From Candidatus Bathyarchaeota archaeon B26-1 (GTDB taxonomy: Archaea > Thermoproteota > Bathyarchaeia > Bathyarchaeales > B26-1), in the NCBI GenBank assembly GCA_001593925.1, contig LUCD01000014.1, positions 1 to 16,616 of the forward strand: a stretch of 16,616 nt of DNA, read 5' to 3'. Below, one piece after another: positions 6,561 to 13,249 of the stretch (positions within the stretch are counted from its first letter, which is position 1; every line of letters starts with the position of its first letter). A program made the translations under genes and the position numbers. The notes below the pieces were generated by a model. It had not been told where the DNA came from. It did not search any database and worked only from the letters and a program-made list of their open reading frames with translations.

Positions 6561-9403
6561 TATACCTCCCTCACAACCCGCTCAATCTCTGAGATGTACT
6601 TCTTCACAGCCAAGAGTACAGGTATGACCGTAGACATGAAGATGAGGGAACAACACGCCGATAAGGCGAGTACGGAGTCCAATGGGAAAACCATCCGACG
6701 AAGTATAGGCGCGAAGGTGAACACATTCGTCGGGCCTGGTATAAACGGAGACATAGCATTCGCGGCGGAGATGTTTCCATGCACCACTATGAGTCCGACA
6801 ACCGCCCCAAGAAAGACCGCGAACCCCACCACGGCCAGGGTATCCGTTAAGAGAACACCCACTATCTGCCTAAACGATAAACCCTTCACGCTCATCATGC
6901 CTATCTCCCTCCTCCGCTCCCTAAGACTCGCCAAAGTAACCAAGACCGTTCCGGCGGACGCCGCTAAAACCGCGAAGGCAACCCCCAAACGCTGAATCTC
7001 AATCGATCCGAAGCCAAGAAAGACGGGGTAAGAGTAAGCCAAGGAGTTCTCCCGCCACTGCCTAAGAATCTCAGCAACCGAATAGACGGCCGAAACCCCG
7101 CTCAGATCAAGGTTCCTAATCTCCTCAGCCACAGCCTCCCCATCAGCGCCGGCCACAAGCTTCAGCAGAATCCTCCCACTCGAAGAGACTCCATTTCTAA
7201 CGGAGTTATAAAAGCCTTCAGGCACATACGACCAGTAGTAAATCCTCCATGGATACCTTAACGTTTCGGTCCGTTCAGGCCCGAAGAAACCTACAACCTT
7301 AAGGTTGAAGACTTTACCTTCAGAGAACTTCACAGCGATGCTGTCACCAACTTTCAATTTTAACATCTCAGCTACTCCGCGATCCAGTATTATCGTGTTG
7401 TTGTCTTCCTGCATCTCCTGAAACATCGACGGGACGCCCTTACCTTGGAAGAGGCTTTCCTCATAGTAGGCTATTTTCAGCCATTCTTCAGGGTTTACGG
7501 CTACAAATTTCATGCGGTACTTCCCATCCGCCGTATACCCATAAAACGTGTACTCAACAGTGACCAACGAGACGCCCGTCACGTTCCTTATCTCCTCTAG
7601 AGTCGCCGAGAGGTTCTGCAGATTGGTTAAGTAAACGCTGACATCGGCGCCAACGTAGAACCTAATCTGGCGCATTATGTAATCCTGCGTACTCGCGTGG
7701 GTGCCGATCACCTGGAAGCTGTAGCCAGTTATCATGGCTATAAGAAAGGCGATTGCAGCTGTTCGAGCCGGATTCCTACGGACATTCTTGATAGATAAAG
7801 CAGCGAGGTCGCCCGCAAGCCTCGCAAACTTCGCGACCAACTCTTGAAACTTCAAGGAGCCTCGAATAAAAATCTTTGTGAAACCCCAGAAGAAGAGGAT
7901 CGGCCCAACATAATTAAGAACGAACGTGTCAAAGTAGACCCATACGGCGAGTAGGATCATGATCAATATGTTGTAATATCTTAGTTGAAAGAGTAAAGTG
8001 TGAAGGTTGAACCCTGAAAGCCAGATTACAATCTTGTATGCGCCCAAGAGGAAGGCGATCCATGGCCACTTCTTCTTGTAAGGTTTAACCTCCTCTACGT
8101 AACGGTACTCCTGAAGGGCGTCGACCACGTCGAGTTTCGAGGCTCTTCTAGCAGGCCTGAAGACCGCTAGAAGGGCTAAGCTAACGCTGAAAATGAACGT
8201 TATGGCGATCACGTCGGCTCTGGCGACCGGCGTCACGGCAAGGTGGCCTTTACCTTGAATGAAGAAGGGAGTTAACGCGAAACCCAGCCCTATCCCGAGT
8301 AGGCCTCCCACCAACCCGATCAACACGGCTTCGCCGAGAAACATCCTCAAGAGCTGAGGACGAGAGAAGCCCTTAGTCAGTAGAAGCCCGATTTCTCGTC
8401 GCCTCAGGTTGTAAGAGACATCGGAAACCGTTGTCCCCATATACCAGGCTATAAAGAAGACTGGAAGCGACGTTATGATGAACGAAAGCCGCATACCCTG
8501 CGAAATGAACCTGAAACTCATCAACGTTGACTTTAGGTGGTCGGATACGTAGACCCCTCCATGAGCGACCCTGTGAATCCTGTTAAGAACTTGAGACTTA
8601 ATCGCGTCGATCCTCTCCAAAGACCCATCGATGTCCCAACAGTTAATAACAGACTCCCTGTCAAGGAAGATCAGAATATCCGTGCTTACGTAACCCCATT
8701 TAAATTCTTCGGGATACGCATCTATGATCTTAGCGAGGGTTTTTTCCCAATCTACGATTAGGATGTTCTCTTTAACCCTATAGTTCAAGGGCCTGACCTC
8801 ATAGTAATAGCCTCTGAGAATCTTGAGGGCCTGCTCCTCAACATCTACGAATCCCTTGACGGTCAAGTTTAGGATGACGGTCTTTTGATGCGGCTTCATA
8901 TCCCCGTATGTCCATCCCATCGTTATATTGAATCGGAGGACGTCGCCTACCTCTAGTTCCTCAACGTTCTCTGAGCCGATCCAGACGTACGTCTCATTCT
9001 CCTCCAAGGAGGGAGCTCCCTCGACAACCGTTAATCCATCATAGACCTTGGAATTCTTCAGGACTCCCACAATTCTAAATGACGCCGACTTATTACTAGC
9101 AGGTAACAGAGAGTCCTCGTAGAGCCTCGAGATCAGCTCAACATGAGTTACACCCTCAATCTCGGGATTAACTATCTCGTCTACAATTCTTGTCAAATTG
9201 TTTGAAGAAAGGATGGAGGTTAAATGAACCCGTATATCGACAGGAATCTGGCTCAGCTGCCTATCTAACACCTCCTTGGCCAACGTGTCGGCTCCAATGT
9301 TCACTCCAGCAAAGAACGTAGAAGCCAAAATAACACTTATCAACAACGATAAGAAGAGATTCCAAGAACGGATCAACCGTTTGAAGAGGTAAGAGATCAT
9401 CAT
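6560..9403 (-). CDS. FtsX/MacB-type ABC permease with two large extracellular domains
   Basis: 947 aa. An N-terminal membrane segment (about 14-34) is followed by an ectodomain of roughly 270 residues. A first FtsX-type bundle follows, with segments around LSFIITSLPVFFIAWYMGTT, MFLGEAVLIGLVGGLLGIGL and ITFIFSVSLALLAVF. Next come a linker with two or three more hydrophobic stretches, a segment at TAAIAFLIAMITGYSFQVIG, and a second ectodomain rich in Y, T and V. A final FtsX bundle ends in a basic tail. Both bundles carry the R-R-R-E-I-G coupling-helix motif, so the protein behaves as two FtsX halves fused. The ectodomains resemble MacB_PCD and probably bind the cargo or an envelope partner. 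The substrate is unknown. A second ATG three bases on (9400) fits its ribosome binding site better. Confidence 0.88.
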   Translation of the reverse strand: MMISYLFKRLIRSWNLFLSLLISVILASTFFAGVNIGADTLAKEVLDRQLSQIPVDIRVHLTSILSSNNLTRIVDEIVNPEIEGVTHVELISRLYEDSLLPASNKSASFRIVGVLKNSKVYDGLTVVEGAPSLEENETYVWIGSENVEELEVGDVLRFNITMGWTYGDMKPHQKTVILNLTVKGFVDVEEQALKILRGYYYEVRPLNYRVKENILIVDWEKTLAKIIDAYPEEFKWGYVSTDILIFLDRESVINCWDIDGSLERIDAIKSQVLNRIHRVAHGGVYVSDHLKSTLMSFRFISQGMRLSFIITSLPVFFIAWYMGTTVSDVSYNLRRREIGLLLTKGFSRPQLLRMFLGEAVLIGLVGGLLGIGLGFALTPFFIQGKGHLAVTPVARADVIAITFIFSVSLALLAVFRPARRASKLDVVDALQEYRYVEEVKPYKKKWPWIAFLLGAYKIVIWLSGFNLHTLLFQLRYYNILIMILLAVWVYFDTFVLNYVGPILFFWGFTKIFIRGSLKFQELVAKFARLAGDLAALSIKNVRRNPARTAAIAFLIAMITGYSFQVIGTHASTQDYIMRQIRFYVGADVSVYLTNLQNLSATLEEIRNVTGVSLVTVEYTFYGYTADGKYRMKFVAVNPEEWLKIAYYEESLFQGKGVPSMFQEMQEDNNTIILDRGVAEMLKLKVGDSIAVKFSEGKVFNLKVVGFFGPERTETLRYPWRIYYWSYVPEGFYNSVRNGVSSSGRILLKLVAGADGEAVAEEIRNLDLSGVSAVYSVAEILRQWRENSLAYSYPVFLGFGSIEIQRLGVAFAVLAASAGTVLVTLASLRERRREIGMMSVKGLSFRQIVGVLLTDTLAVVGFAVFLGAVVGLIVVHGNISAANAMSPFIPGPTNVFTFAPILRRMVFPLDSVLALSACCSLIFMSTVIPVLLAVKKYISEIERVVREV

Positions 9404-9425
9404 CCTTTTAACCAGAAATACTCAG

Positions 9426-9436
9426 AATTATTTAAG
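9426..9436 (-). promoter_or_regulatory. TATA box of the FtsX-type transporter operon
   Basis: The reverse strand reads CTTAAATAATT about 25 nt before the ATG at 9403. Transcription would begin almost at the start codon, so the message is leaderless or has a very short leader. Confidence 0.55.
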
Positions 9437-9649
9437 TCTATAATTTAGAACATTCTTCATCAATGGTTCTGGTTGGCTAGAACAGAGACCTTCCTAAAAA
9501 AATTAGGTGTTACCAAGACGTGTAATCTAGGGGCGACAGGTTGCTAAGGGAGGCTAAACCTGAATAGGGGAACCATCAATGTTTAAGCGAGGTTTGGGGA
9601 GGAGAAAGTCCTGAAGGTTTCACGACCTATCCTTTCTTCCCATCCCCTT
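9437..9649. other. Intergenic region between tfb and the transporter operon
   Basis: About 210 bp without a gene. I see the T-run hairpin at 9493-9507 and a weak CAGGTT/AACCTG pairing near 9538-9562. No tRNA, C/D box set or convincing RNA fold was found. Confidence 0.5.
9493..9507 (-). terminator. Probable terminator of the gar1-tfb transcript
   Basis: On the reverse strand CCTAA and TTAGG flank a run of seven T (9497-9503), about 150 nt after the tfb stop. Archaeal RNA polymerase stops mainly at such T-runs. The short inverted repeat may be coincidental. Confidence 0.4.
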
Positions 9650-10588
9650 TCATAGGACCATTACGAAGAGGAGCTGCTCAACCAGCTCCTTATACCGGTT
9701 CCTTATGGTTACCTCGGTCACCTGCGCTATCTCAGCTATCTCCCTCTGGGTCTTCCTCTCCCCCGTGAGGAGGGACGCTATGTAGCTGGCCGCGGCGGCT
9801 ATTCCCGTCGGGCCTCTCCCAGACGTCAGTTTGAGGTCGCTCGCAACCTTCAGAATCTTACTCGCTATCTCCTCAACCTTCCCCTGCATCGTGAGCTGAT
9901 TTGAGAACTTGGAGACGTACTGGCTCGGTTTCAGAGGTGGAATGAAGTAGTTGAGCTCCTTCACTAGGAACCTGTAGCTGCGGCCTATCTCCTTCTTGCT
10001 CACGCTCGAGGCTGAGGCTATATCGTCTAAGGTTCTCGCGAGGCCGCACTGCCTACAAGCTATGTACACGGAGGCCGCGCTTATACCTTGGATCGACCTC
10101 CCCCTTATGAGGTGTTCCTTCACAGCCTTCCTATATATTACTGAAGCCGTCTCGAAGATGCTCTTCGGGAGGGAGAGGCTGTTCGCTATCTTCGTTATCT
10201 CGGAGAGGGCGAAGGCTAGGTTCCTCTCCATAGCGTCTGAGACCCTTATCCTCCTCTGCCACTTCCTAAGCCTGTATATCTGAGCCCTCTGGCTCGTGCT
10301 GAGCTTCTTGCCGTAAATGTCCTTGTCGTGCCAGTCGATCATCGTTGAGAGGCCCTTATCGTGGATGGTGAAGGTTAAGGGAGCCCCGACGCGGGCCCTC
10401 TTCTCCCTCTGCTCATTGTCGAAGGCGCGCCACTCCGGCCCCCTATCCGCCAGCTTCATGACCACAACGAAGCCGCAGTCCATACAGACGATCTCAGCGG
10501 ACTCGTAGTCCCTCATGAGCCTGGTGCTACCGCACTCTGGACACTTCTGGAGGTCTTCACTCTTCGAAGAGAACATCTTCTTGCTCAT
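9650..10588 (-). CDS. tfb: Transcription initiation factor B (TFIIB homologue)
   Basis: 312 aa, the normal TFB length. It bridges TBP at the TATA box and RNA polymerase, sets the direction of transcription through the BRE, and helps open the promoter. The N-terminal zinc ribbon has CPEC and CMDC (C16, C19, C35, C38), followed by the B-reader region with the conserved GPEWRAF and R-V-G-A-P-L-T block. Two cyclin-like repeats follow (about 110-205 and 210-305), each ending in an R-x-x-x-G-R/T-P-x-G-I-A-A-A type helix. The ATG at 10588 overlaps the gar1 stop as ATGA. It is co-transcribed with gar1, an order often seen in archaea. Whether other tfb copies exist in the genome is not visible. Confidence 0.96.
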   Translation of the reverse strand: MSKKMFSSKSEDLQKCPECGSTRLMRDYESAEIVCMDCGFVVVMKLADRGPEWRAFDNEQREKRARVGAPLTFTIHDKGLSTMIDWHDKDIYGKKLSTSQRAQIYRLRKWQRRIRVSDAMERNLAFALSEITKIANSLSLPKSIFETASVIYRKAVKEHLIRGRSIQGISAASVYIACRQCGLARTLDDIASASSVSKKEIGRSYRFLVKELNYFIPPLKPSQYVSKFSNQLTMQGKVEEIASKILKVASDLKLTSGRGPTGIAAAASYIASLLTGERKTQREIAEIAQVTEVTIRNRYKELVEQLLFVMVL

Positions 10589-10848
10589 CTGGGCCTTCTC
10601 CTCTTAACCTTCCTCTTAAGGTTCTTGGGTCTGGGGGATACGTAGAGGAGACGACCTACAATCTTACGTTTACTCTCGACCTCGACCTCTACGTATGGAG
10701 AGTCCACAGGCCCCAGAATGTCGAAGACCCTTCCAACTACCCGTCCCTTACCGTTCAGGACCGTGTCGCCGATCCTCGGCACGGTCTCAGCCTTAAGGAC
10801 CGCCTTGCCGCTGGGGCTTATGTGGAGGACTCTGCCTATCCTATTCAA
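10585..10848 (-). CDS. gar1: H/ACA ribonucleoprotein subunit Gar1
   Basis: 87 aa. Gar1 joins Cbf5 (with Nop10 and L7Ae) in H/ACA particles that convert uridine to pseudouridine in rRNA, and it helps release product. The reading is a compact six-stranded barrel: RIGRVLHISPSGKAVLKAE, then PRIGDTVLNGKGRVVGRVFD, then I-L-G-P-V-D-S-P-Y-V-E-V, and a basic tail KNLKRKVKRRRPR that would contact RNA. These blocks are typical of archaeal Gar1, which lacks the glycine/arginine repeats of eukaryotes. The start is TTG 10848, preceded by GGGGGAT. No better start lies upstream before the SRP19 end. The last four bases overlap the tfb start. Confidence 0.92.
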   Translation of the reverse strand: MNRIGRVLHISPSGKAVLKAETVPRIGDTVLNGKGRVVGRVFDILGPVDSPYVEVEVESKRKIVGRLLYVSPRPKNLKRKVKRRRPR

Positions 10849-10894
10849 ATTATCCCCCGTTATCGAACAAAGATATAGAAATCCATCTAACCGT

Positions 10895-10904
10895 CTTATT
10901 TAAA
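10895..10904 (-). promoter_or_regulatory. TATA box of gar1-tfb, overlapping the SRP19 stop codon
   Basis: The reverse strand reads TTTAAATAAG. Its first bases are the TAA stop of the SRP19 gene and the box sits about 50 nt before the gar1 start. The expected transcript start is near 10870, leaving a leader of about 20 nt with GGGGGAT. Confidence 0.6.
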
Positions 10905-11214
10905 CGTTTCTCGTCGATCTAGCCCGTCGAGCAGAGTCCGGACGCGAGAGCTCCCTAGCAACAAGCATCAAGATTTCACTCTTAGACCCGGCTTTCTCAA
11001 CAAAAACCATGCCCGTCCTCCTCCAAGGAAGCCTCGGGTGAGCCGCGTCCTTCACAACCCTATACTTAAACCCAAGCCTGTCAAGGGCCTGCTGGAGCCT
11101 CCTGAGAGATGGGGAGGGAACAGCGAGCCTCTTGGGAACCCTCCTACCATCAGACCTAGACCTCGTCGAGTCAAAATAGACAGGCCAGAGAACAACCTCC
11201 CCCCTCCTCCTCAA
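10900..11214 (-). CDS. srp19: Signal recognition particle protein SRP19
   Basis: A small basic protein of 104 aa from TTG 11214. SRP19 binds helices 6 and 8 of the 7S RNA and shapes it so that SRP54 can dock, for targeting of nascent membrane proteins. The N-terminus reads RRRGEVVLWPVYFDSTRSRS followed by DGRRVPKRLAVPSPSLRRLQ. The W-P-x-Y-F-D, S-R-S-x-G-R-R-V-P and A-V-x-x-P motifs are the family signature. HPRLPWRRTGMVFVEK in the second half matches the H-P-x-x-W...G-x-V-x-V block. The frame also opens at GTG 11223 and TTG 11220, but these lie too close to AGGTGG (11224-11229). The chosen start places MRRRGEVVLWP where the family normally begins. Confidence 0.9.
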   Translation of the reverse strand: MRRRGEVVLWPVYFDSTRSRSDGRRVPKRLAVPSPSLRRLQQALDRLGFKYRVVKDAAHPRLPWRRTGMVFVEKAGSKSEILMLVARELSRPDSARRARSTRNV

Positions 11215-11260
11215 CCACAACACCCACCTAAACGGAACTCACAATCTAAGACGGAGAAAA

Positions 11261-11274
11261 GATATATTTAAATC
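11261..11274. promoter_or_regulatory. AT-rich TATA element shared by SRP19 (-) and tRNA-Ser (+)
   Basis: GATATATTTAAATC contains a TATA-like core on both strands. Going right, the distance from its centre to the tRNA start at 11301 is about 33 nt. Going left, a transcript start near 11240 is predicted, with the SRP19 start codon at 11214. No other TATA box is seen in the 75-nt gap. Confidence 0.6.
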
Positions 11275-11300
11275 ATGGACTGAGAAGGGGTCTAAGTAGG

Positions 11301-11406
11301 GCCGGGGTGGCCGAGCGGACTAAGGCGCAGGCCTTGAGACCCTCAGAACAAGCAAGCCTGTGGCTCCTCGGGAGCCTCATGGGTTCGAATCCCATCCCCG
11401 GCGCCA
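11301..11406 (+). tRNA. tRNA-Ser(UGA) with a 16-nt intron, CCA encoded
   Basis: A class II tRNA. The acceptor strands GCCGGGG (11301-11307) and CCCCGGC (11396-11402) pair fully, followed by discriminator G (11403) and an encoded CCA. The D stem is GCC/GGC. The anticodon stem is CAGGC (11328-11332) with GCCTG (11356-11360), and the loop C-T-TGA-G holds anticodon TGA at 11335-11337, which reads serine UCA-type codons. The long variable arm GGCTCC-TCG-GGAGCC (11362-11376) and the discriminator G agree with serine rather than leucine. The T arm is ATGGG TTCGAAT CCCAT. A short intron interrupts the loop after position 37. The mature tRNA is otherwise without defect. Confidence 0.93.
11339..11354 (+). 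other. tRNA-Ser intron at 37/38
   Basis: ACCCTCAGAACAAGCA lies between G37 and A38. CTTG of the loop (11333-11336) can pair with CAAG (11349-11352) to make a 4-bp central helix. Three-nt bulges, AGA on the 5' side and CAA on the 3' side, hold the two cut sites after their second base. That matches the substrate of the archaeal splicing endonuclease and fixes the intron at 16 nt. Confidence 0.8.
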
Positions 11407-11451
11407 AAAATATTATTCAAGATTTAAGATTCGTCTTTCAAGTTCATGGGG

Positions 11452-11467
11452 GATAAGCGTTTTTATC
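11452..11467 (+). terminator. Probable terminator after tRNA-Ser
   Basis: GATAA (11452-11456) and TTATC (11463-11467) can pair around a loop, and TTTTT runs at 11460-11464, about 55 nt after the tRNA. A T-run is the expected archaeal stop signal. Confidence 0.4.
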
Positions 11468-11535
11468 ATTTTACAGATGCTTGTTCGGCGCCAATTTCTA
11501 TGAACTGCGTTTAAATTTTTGAAATTGTAAGAAAA

Positions 11536-11574
11536 TTTAAATATCGATATCTCAATTGTTAAACAAAAGAGGTG
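11536..11574 (+). promoter_or_regulatory. Promoter, possible operator and ribosome binding site of the toxin-antitoxin pair
   Basis: TTTAAATA (11536-11543) is a TATA box, overlapped by the exact palindrome ATATCGATAT (11541-11550). GAGGTG (11569-11574) sits 6 nt before the ATG at 11581. A palindrome at the TATA box of an AbrB-type antitoxin gene fits self-repression, though this is inferred. Confidence 0.5.
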
Positions 11575-11580
11575 TCGTAT

Positions 11581-11790
11581 ATGGATGTGGTTACTCTTTC
11601 ATCGAAGTTTCAAGTTGTCATCCCCCAGGACGTAAGGAAAAAGTTGGACTTGAAGCCGGGTCAGAAGATCGTAGTTGTGGAAAAGAACGGAGTTGTGCAT
11701 CTTATTCCCCAAAGAGCCATAAAACAGATGAGGGGATTCGTTAAAGGTTTAGACACTCAAAATTTGAGGGATGAAGAGGATCGGATTTGA
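11581..11790 (+). CDS. AbrB/MazE-type (SpoVT domain) antitoxin
   Basis: 69 aa from ATG 11581, chosen because GAGGTG lies 6 nt upstream; a GTG at 11572 inside that site is not usable. The swapped-hairpin AbrB domain spans about 2-48: VTLSSKFQVVIPQDVRKKLD, then LKPGQKIVVVEKNGVVHLIP. K-F-Q-V-V-I-P-x-x-V-R-K-K-L-x-L-K-P-G is the family's core. Proteins like this dimerise, bind their own promoter, and use a disordered C-terminal tail (here IKQMRGFVKGLDTQNLRDEE) to block the toxin's active site. The stop overlaps the toxin start as TTGA, so translation is coupled and the antitoxin is made first. Confidence 0.9.
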   Translation: MDVVTLSSKFQVVIPQDVRKKLDLKPGQKIVVVEKNGVVHLIPQRAIKQMRGFVKGLDTQNLRDEEDRI

Positions 11791-12170
11791 TTCTTATAGA
11801 TTCTTATGGGTGGATCGAATACTTCGCTGAAGGTCCTCTGGCAGATAAGTACGCGCCATTTATAGAAGAGGCGAACGCAGAAAATGCTGTGACCCCCACC
11901 GTCGTCATTTATGAAGTTTACAGAAAGATAAAAGGGTTAAGGGGTGAAGAGAAGGCATTAGAAGCATACGCCCAGATTTCTCGCACAAAAATCGTCGAGT
12001 TAACACCCCACTTATCCTTAGAAGCCGCGGACATAAGTCTGAAACTAGGTCTGGGAATGGCAGATTCAATGATCGTCGCTACGGCTAAAGTCTACAACGC
12101 CCAGATCATAACAAGCGACAAACACTTAAAGGGGATAGAAAACGTCAGATTCATCGGAGGAGACTCTTAA
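11787..12170 (+). CDS. vapC: VapC-type PIN-domain ribonuclease toxin
   Basis: 127 aa, normal VapC length. PIN nucleases cut RNA with divalent metal held by acidic residues. All four are seen: D5 (in ILIDSYGWIEYF), E43 (in TVVIYEVYRKI), D93 (in GLGMADSMIVATA) and D111 (in IITSDKHLKGI). VapC toxins usually cleave tRNA or rRNA when the antitoxin decays, but the target is not readable here. The start is TTG 11787, overlapping the antitoxin stop, with GAGGAT in front. The pair sits just after a tRNA gene and before a decayed copy of that tRNA's 3' end, which suggests arrival by integration. Confidence 0.92.
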   Translation: MILIDSYGWIEYFAEGPLADKYAPFIEEANAENAVTPTVVIYEVYRKIKGLRGEEKALEAYAQISRTKIVELTPHLSLEAADISLKLGLGMADSMIVATAKVYNAQIITSDKHLKGIENVRFIGGDS

Positions 12171-12185
12171 ATCTTCTAAGGATAT

Positions 12186-12225
12186 GAGGGTTCGAACGAG
12201 GGTGTGAACCTATTTCCCGGCGCCA
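12186..12225 (+). repeat. Decayed copy of the tRNA-Ser 3' end with a 12-bp tandem duplication
   Basis: GAGGGTTCGAAC (12186-12197) is repeated with two changes as GAGGGTGTGAAC (12198-12209) and followed by CTATTTCCCGGCGCCA (12210-12225). With one repeat removed the stretch aligns with the T arm, acceptor strand and CCA of tRNA-Ser (11379-11406) in the same orientation. No tRNA can be built around it. It may be an attachment-site scar. Confidence 0.6.
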
Positions 12226-12380
12226 AACTTTTGGGTTAGAACGAGAGAAATACGCTCTCTCCGTGTTCTCGTCTCCTCTTCAAGCGCCTCTTCATCCACA
12301 CAGCATAATCTTAAACAGTCAACACGTTCAAGGAGCTCAACCATCCTTCTTTGAGCCAAGCTCTTCCCCGCTAGGTCCAT
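12210..12380 (-). CDS. Possible 56-aa ORF after the ABC-2 operon
   Basis: Reverse-strand ATG 12380 overlaps the last codons of the preceding permease gene and the frame runs 56 codons to a TAG at 12210. The protein starts MDLAGKSLAQRRMVELLERV and continues with an acidic/basic helix (EEALEEETRTRRERI). It ends inside the tRNA-like scar. I recognise no family, there is no clear ribosome binding site, and chance is possible. Position at the operon end and the overlap are the only arguments for it. Confidence 0.25.
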   Translation of the reverse strand: MDLAGKSLAQRRMVELLERVDCLRLCCVDEEALEEETRTRRERISLVLTQKFGAGK

Positions 12381-13249
12381 CTAGACAATGTCCCATCCTT
12401 CTCCCCTTTGACTAAGCCCTTCTTGAAGAGGAAGACTCCTATGGGGAGTAGGATGCATGCGAATAAAGTGGTCATTAGAAGGTCATGGACGATGACGGGA
12501 TGTGTCAACGATGCTCCTGATAGTATGGCAAGCCTAGCTGCTTCATACGTATAGGTGTGTGGAAGGCATAACCCGATGGTCTGCGCCCATTTTGGGAGAA
12601 CCGTGATAGGGAAGTACGCTCCGCTCGTCAAAGCCGTGAATAGATCCACGATCCATGTGACGGGGTTCCTCCCGCCCCTTGCGTTAAGCAGGTTAAAGGT
12701 ACTCGCGGCGATAAGGCCTAAACCCGAGGCTGGGATCGTGCCTAGTAAGACCGCTAAGACGGCGACACCGAAGTTCGCTGAAGAGGATATCTCTATGTGG
12801 AAGAGGGCGACGCCTATTGTAAGGTAGGTGACCGCCCTTAAAGTGCCGTGGAAATACTCGAATAACGTTGAACCCGCTAGCAAAGCTGGGATGCCGACGG
12901 GTGAGATAGCGTAGTGTTCAAAGCTACCGCTCCAATACGCGCTGGATAACGCCGTGTAGGGGGAACGCATAGCCCCCTCCAAGTAGGCGGTCATAATGAC
13001 GCCGAGTATTATGTACGAAGCGAAATTCCCTCCGTAACTGGCTAAGTGGGGGGCCATGCCAGCGGCGCTGAAGCTGGCGAGATAATACATGATACCTATG
13101 TTGGTGATCATCCAGCCTATGTCCAAGATGAAGCTCATTGTGAAGTAGGTCCATCCGGATACGGCGTTCCTGAAGACGAACCAGACCGCCCAGAGATGGA
13201 TCCTCCAATTTGCCTCCTTTATCTCGAACTCGCCGCTCAATCTATTCAC
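12371..13249 (-). CDS. ABC-2-type transporter permease, second pair
   Basis: 292 aa with six predicted membrane segments, in the order of the ABC-2 family: about 35-58, 72-95, 110-150, 158-190, 205-225 and 258-280. The loop GSFEHYAISPVGIPALL before the third bundle is the family's conserved E-x-x-x-x-S-P motif, and NARGGRNPVTWIVD matches the same place in the upstream permease. The protein ends in GTLSRWT, while the other permease ends in GRLSRWV, so the two genes are paralogues from a tandem duplication. It would pair with the ATPase encoded just upstream. The GTG start at 13249 overlaps that gene by 8 nt and has GAGGG before it. Such transporters export drugs, lipids or polysaccharide; the substrate is unknown. 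Confidence 0.88.
   Translation of the reverse strand: MNRLSGEFEIKEANWRIHLWAVWFVFRNAVSGWTYFTMSFILDIGWMITNIGIMYYLASFSAAGMAPHLASYGGNFASYIILGVIMTAYLEGAMRSPYTALSSAYWSGSFEHYAISPVGIPALLAGSTLFEYFHGTLRAVTYLTIGVALFHIEISSSANFGVAVLAVLLGTIPASGLGLIAASTFNLLNARGGRNPVTWIVDLFTALTSGAYFPITVLPKWAQTIGLCLPHTYTYEAARLAILSGASLTHPVIVHDLLMTTLFACILLPIGVFLFKKGLVKGEKDGTLSRWT

Noticed and set aside
6594..6995. Forward frame of 133 codons inside the FtsX permease gene
   Set aside because: It is a shadow of a clearly coding membrane-protein gene on the reverse strand.
9591..9620. RNase P-like string GAGGAGAAAGTCC
   Set aside because: It recalls the GAGGAAAGTCC core of RNase P RNA, but has two extra bases. A full RNA would have to run into tfb on the other strand, and no further conserved regions are visible.
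11301..11406. tRNA-Leu as identity of the intron-containing tRNA
   Set aside because: The long variable arm would allow it, but the anticodon is TGA and the discriminator is G, both of which point to serine.
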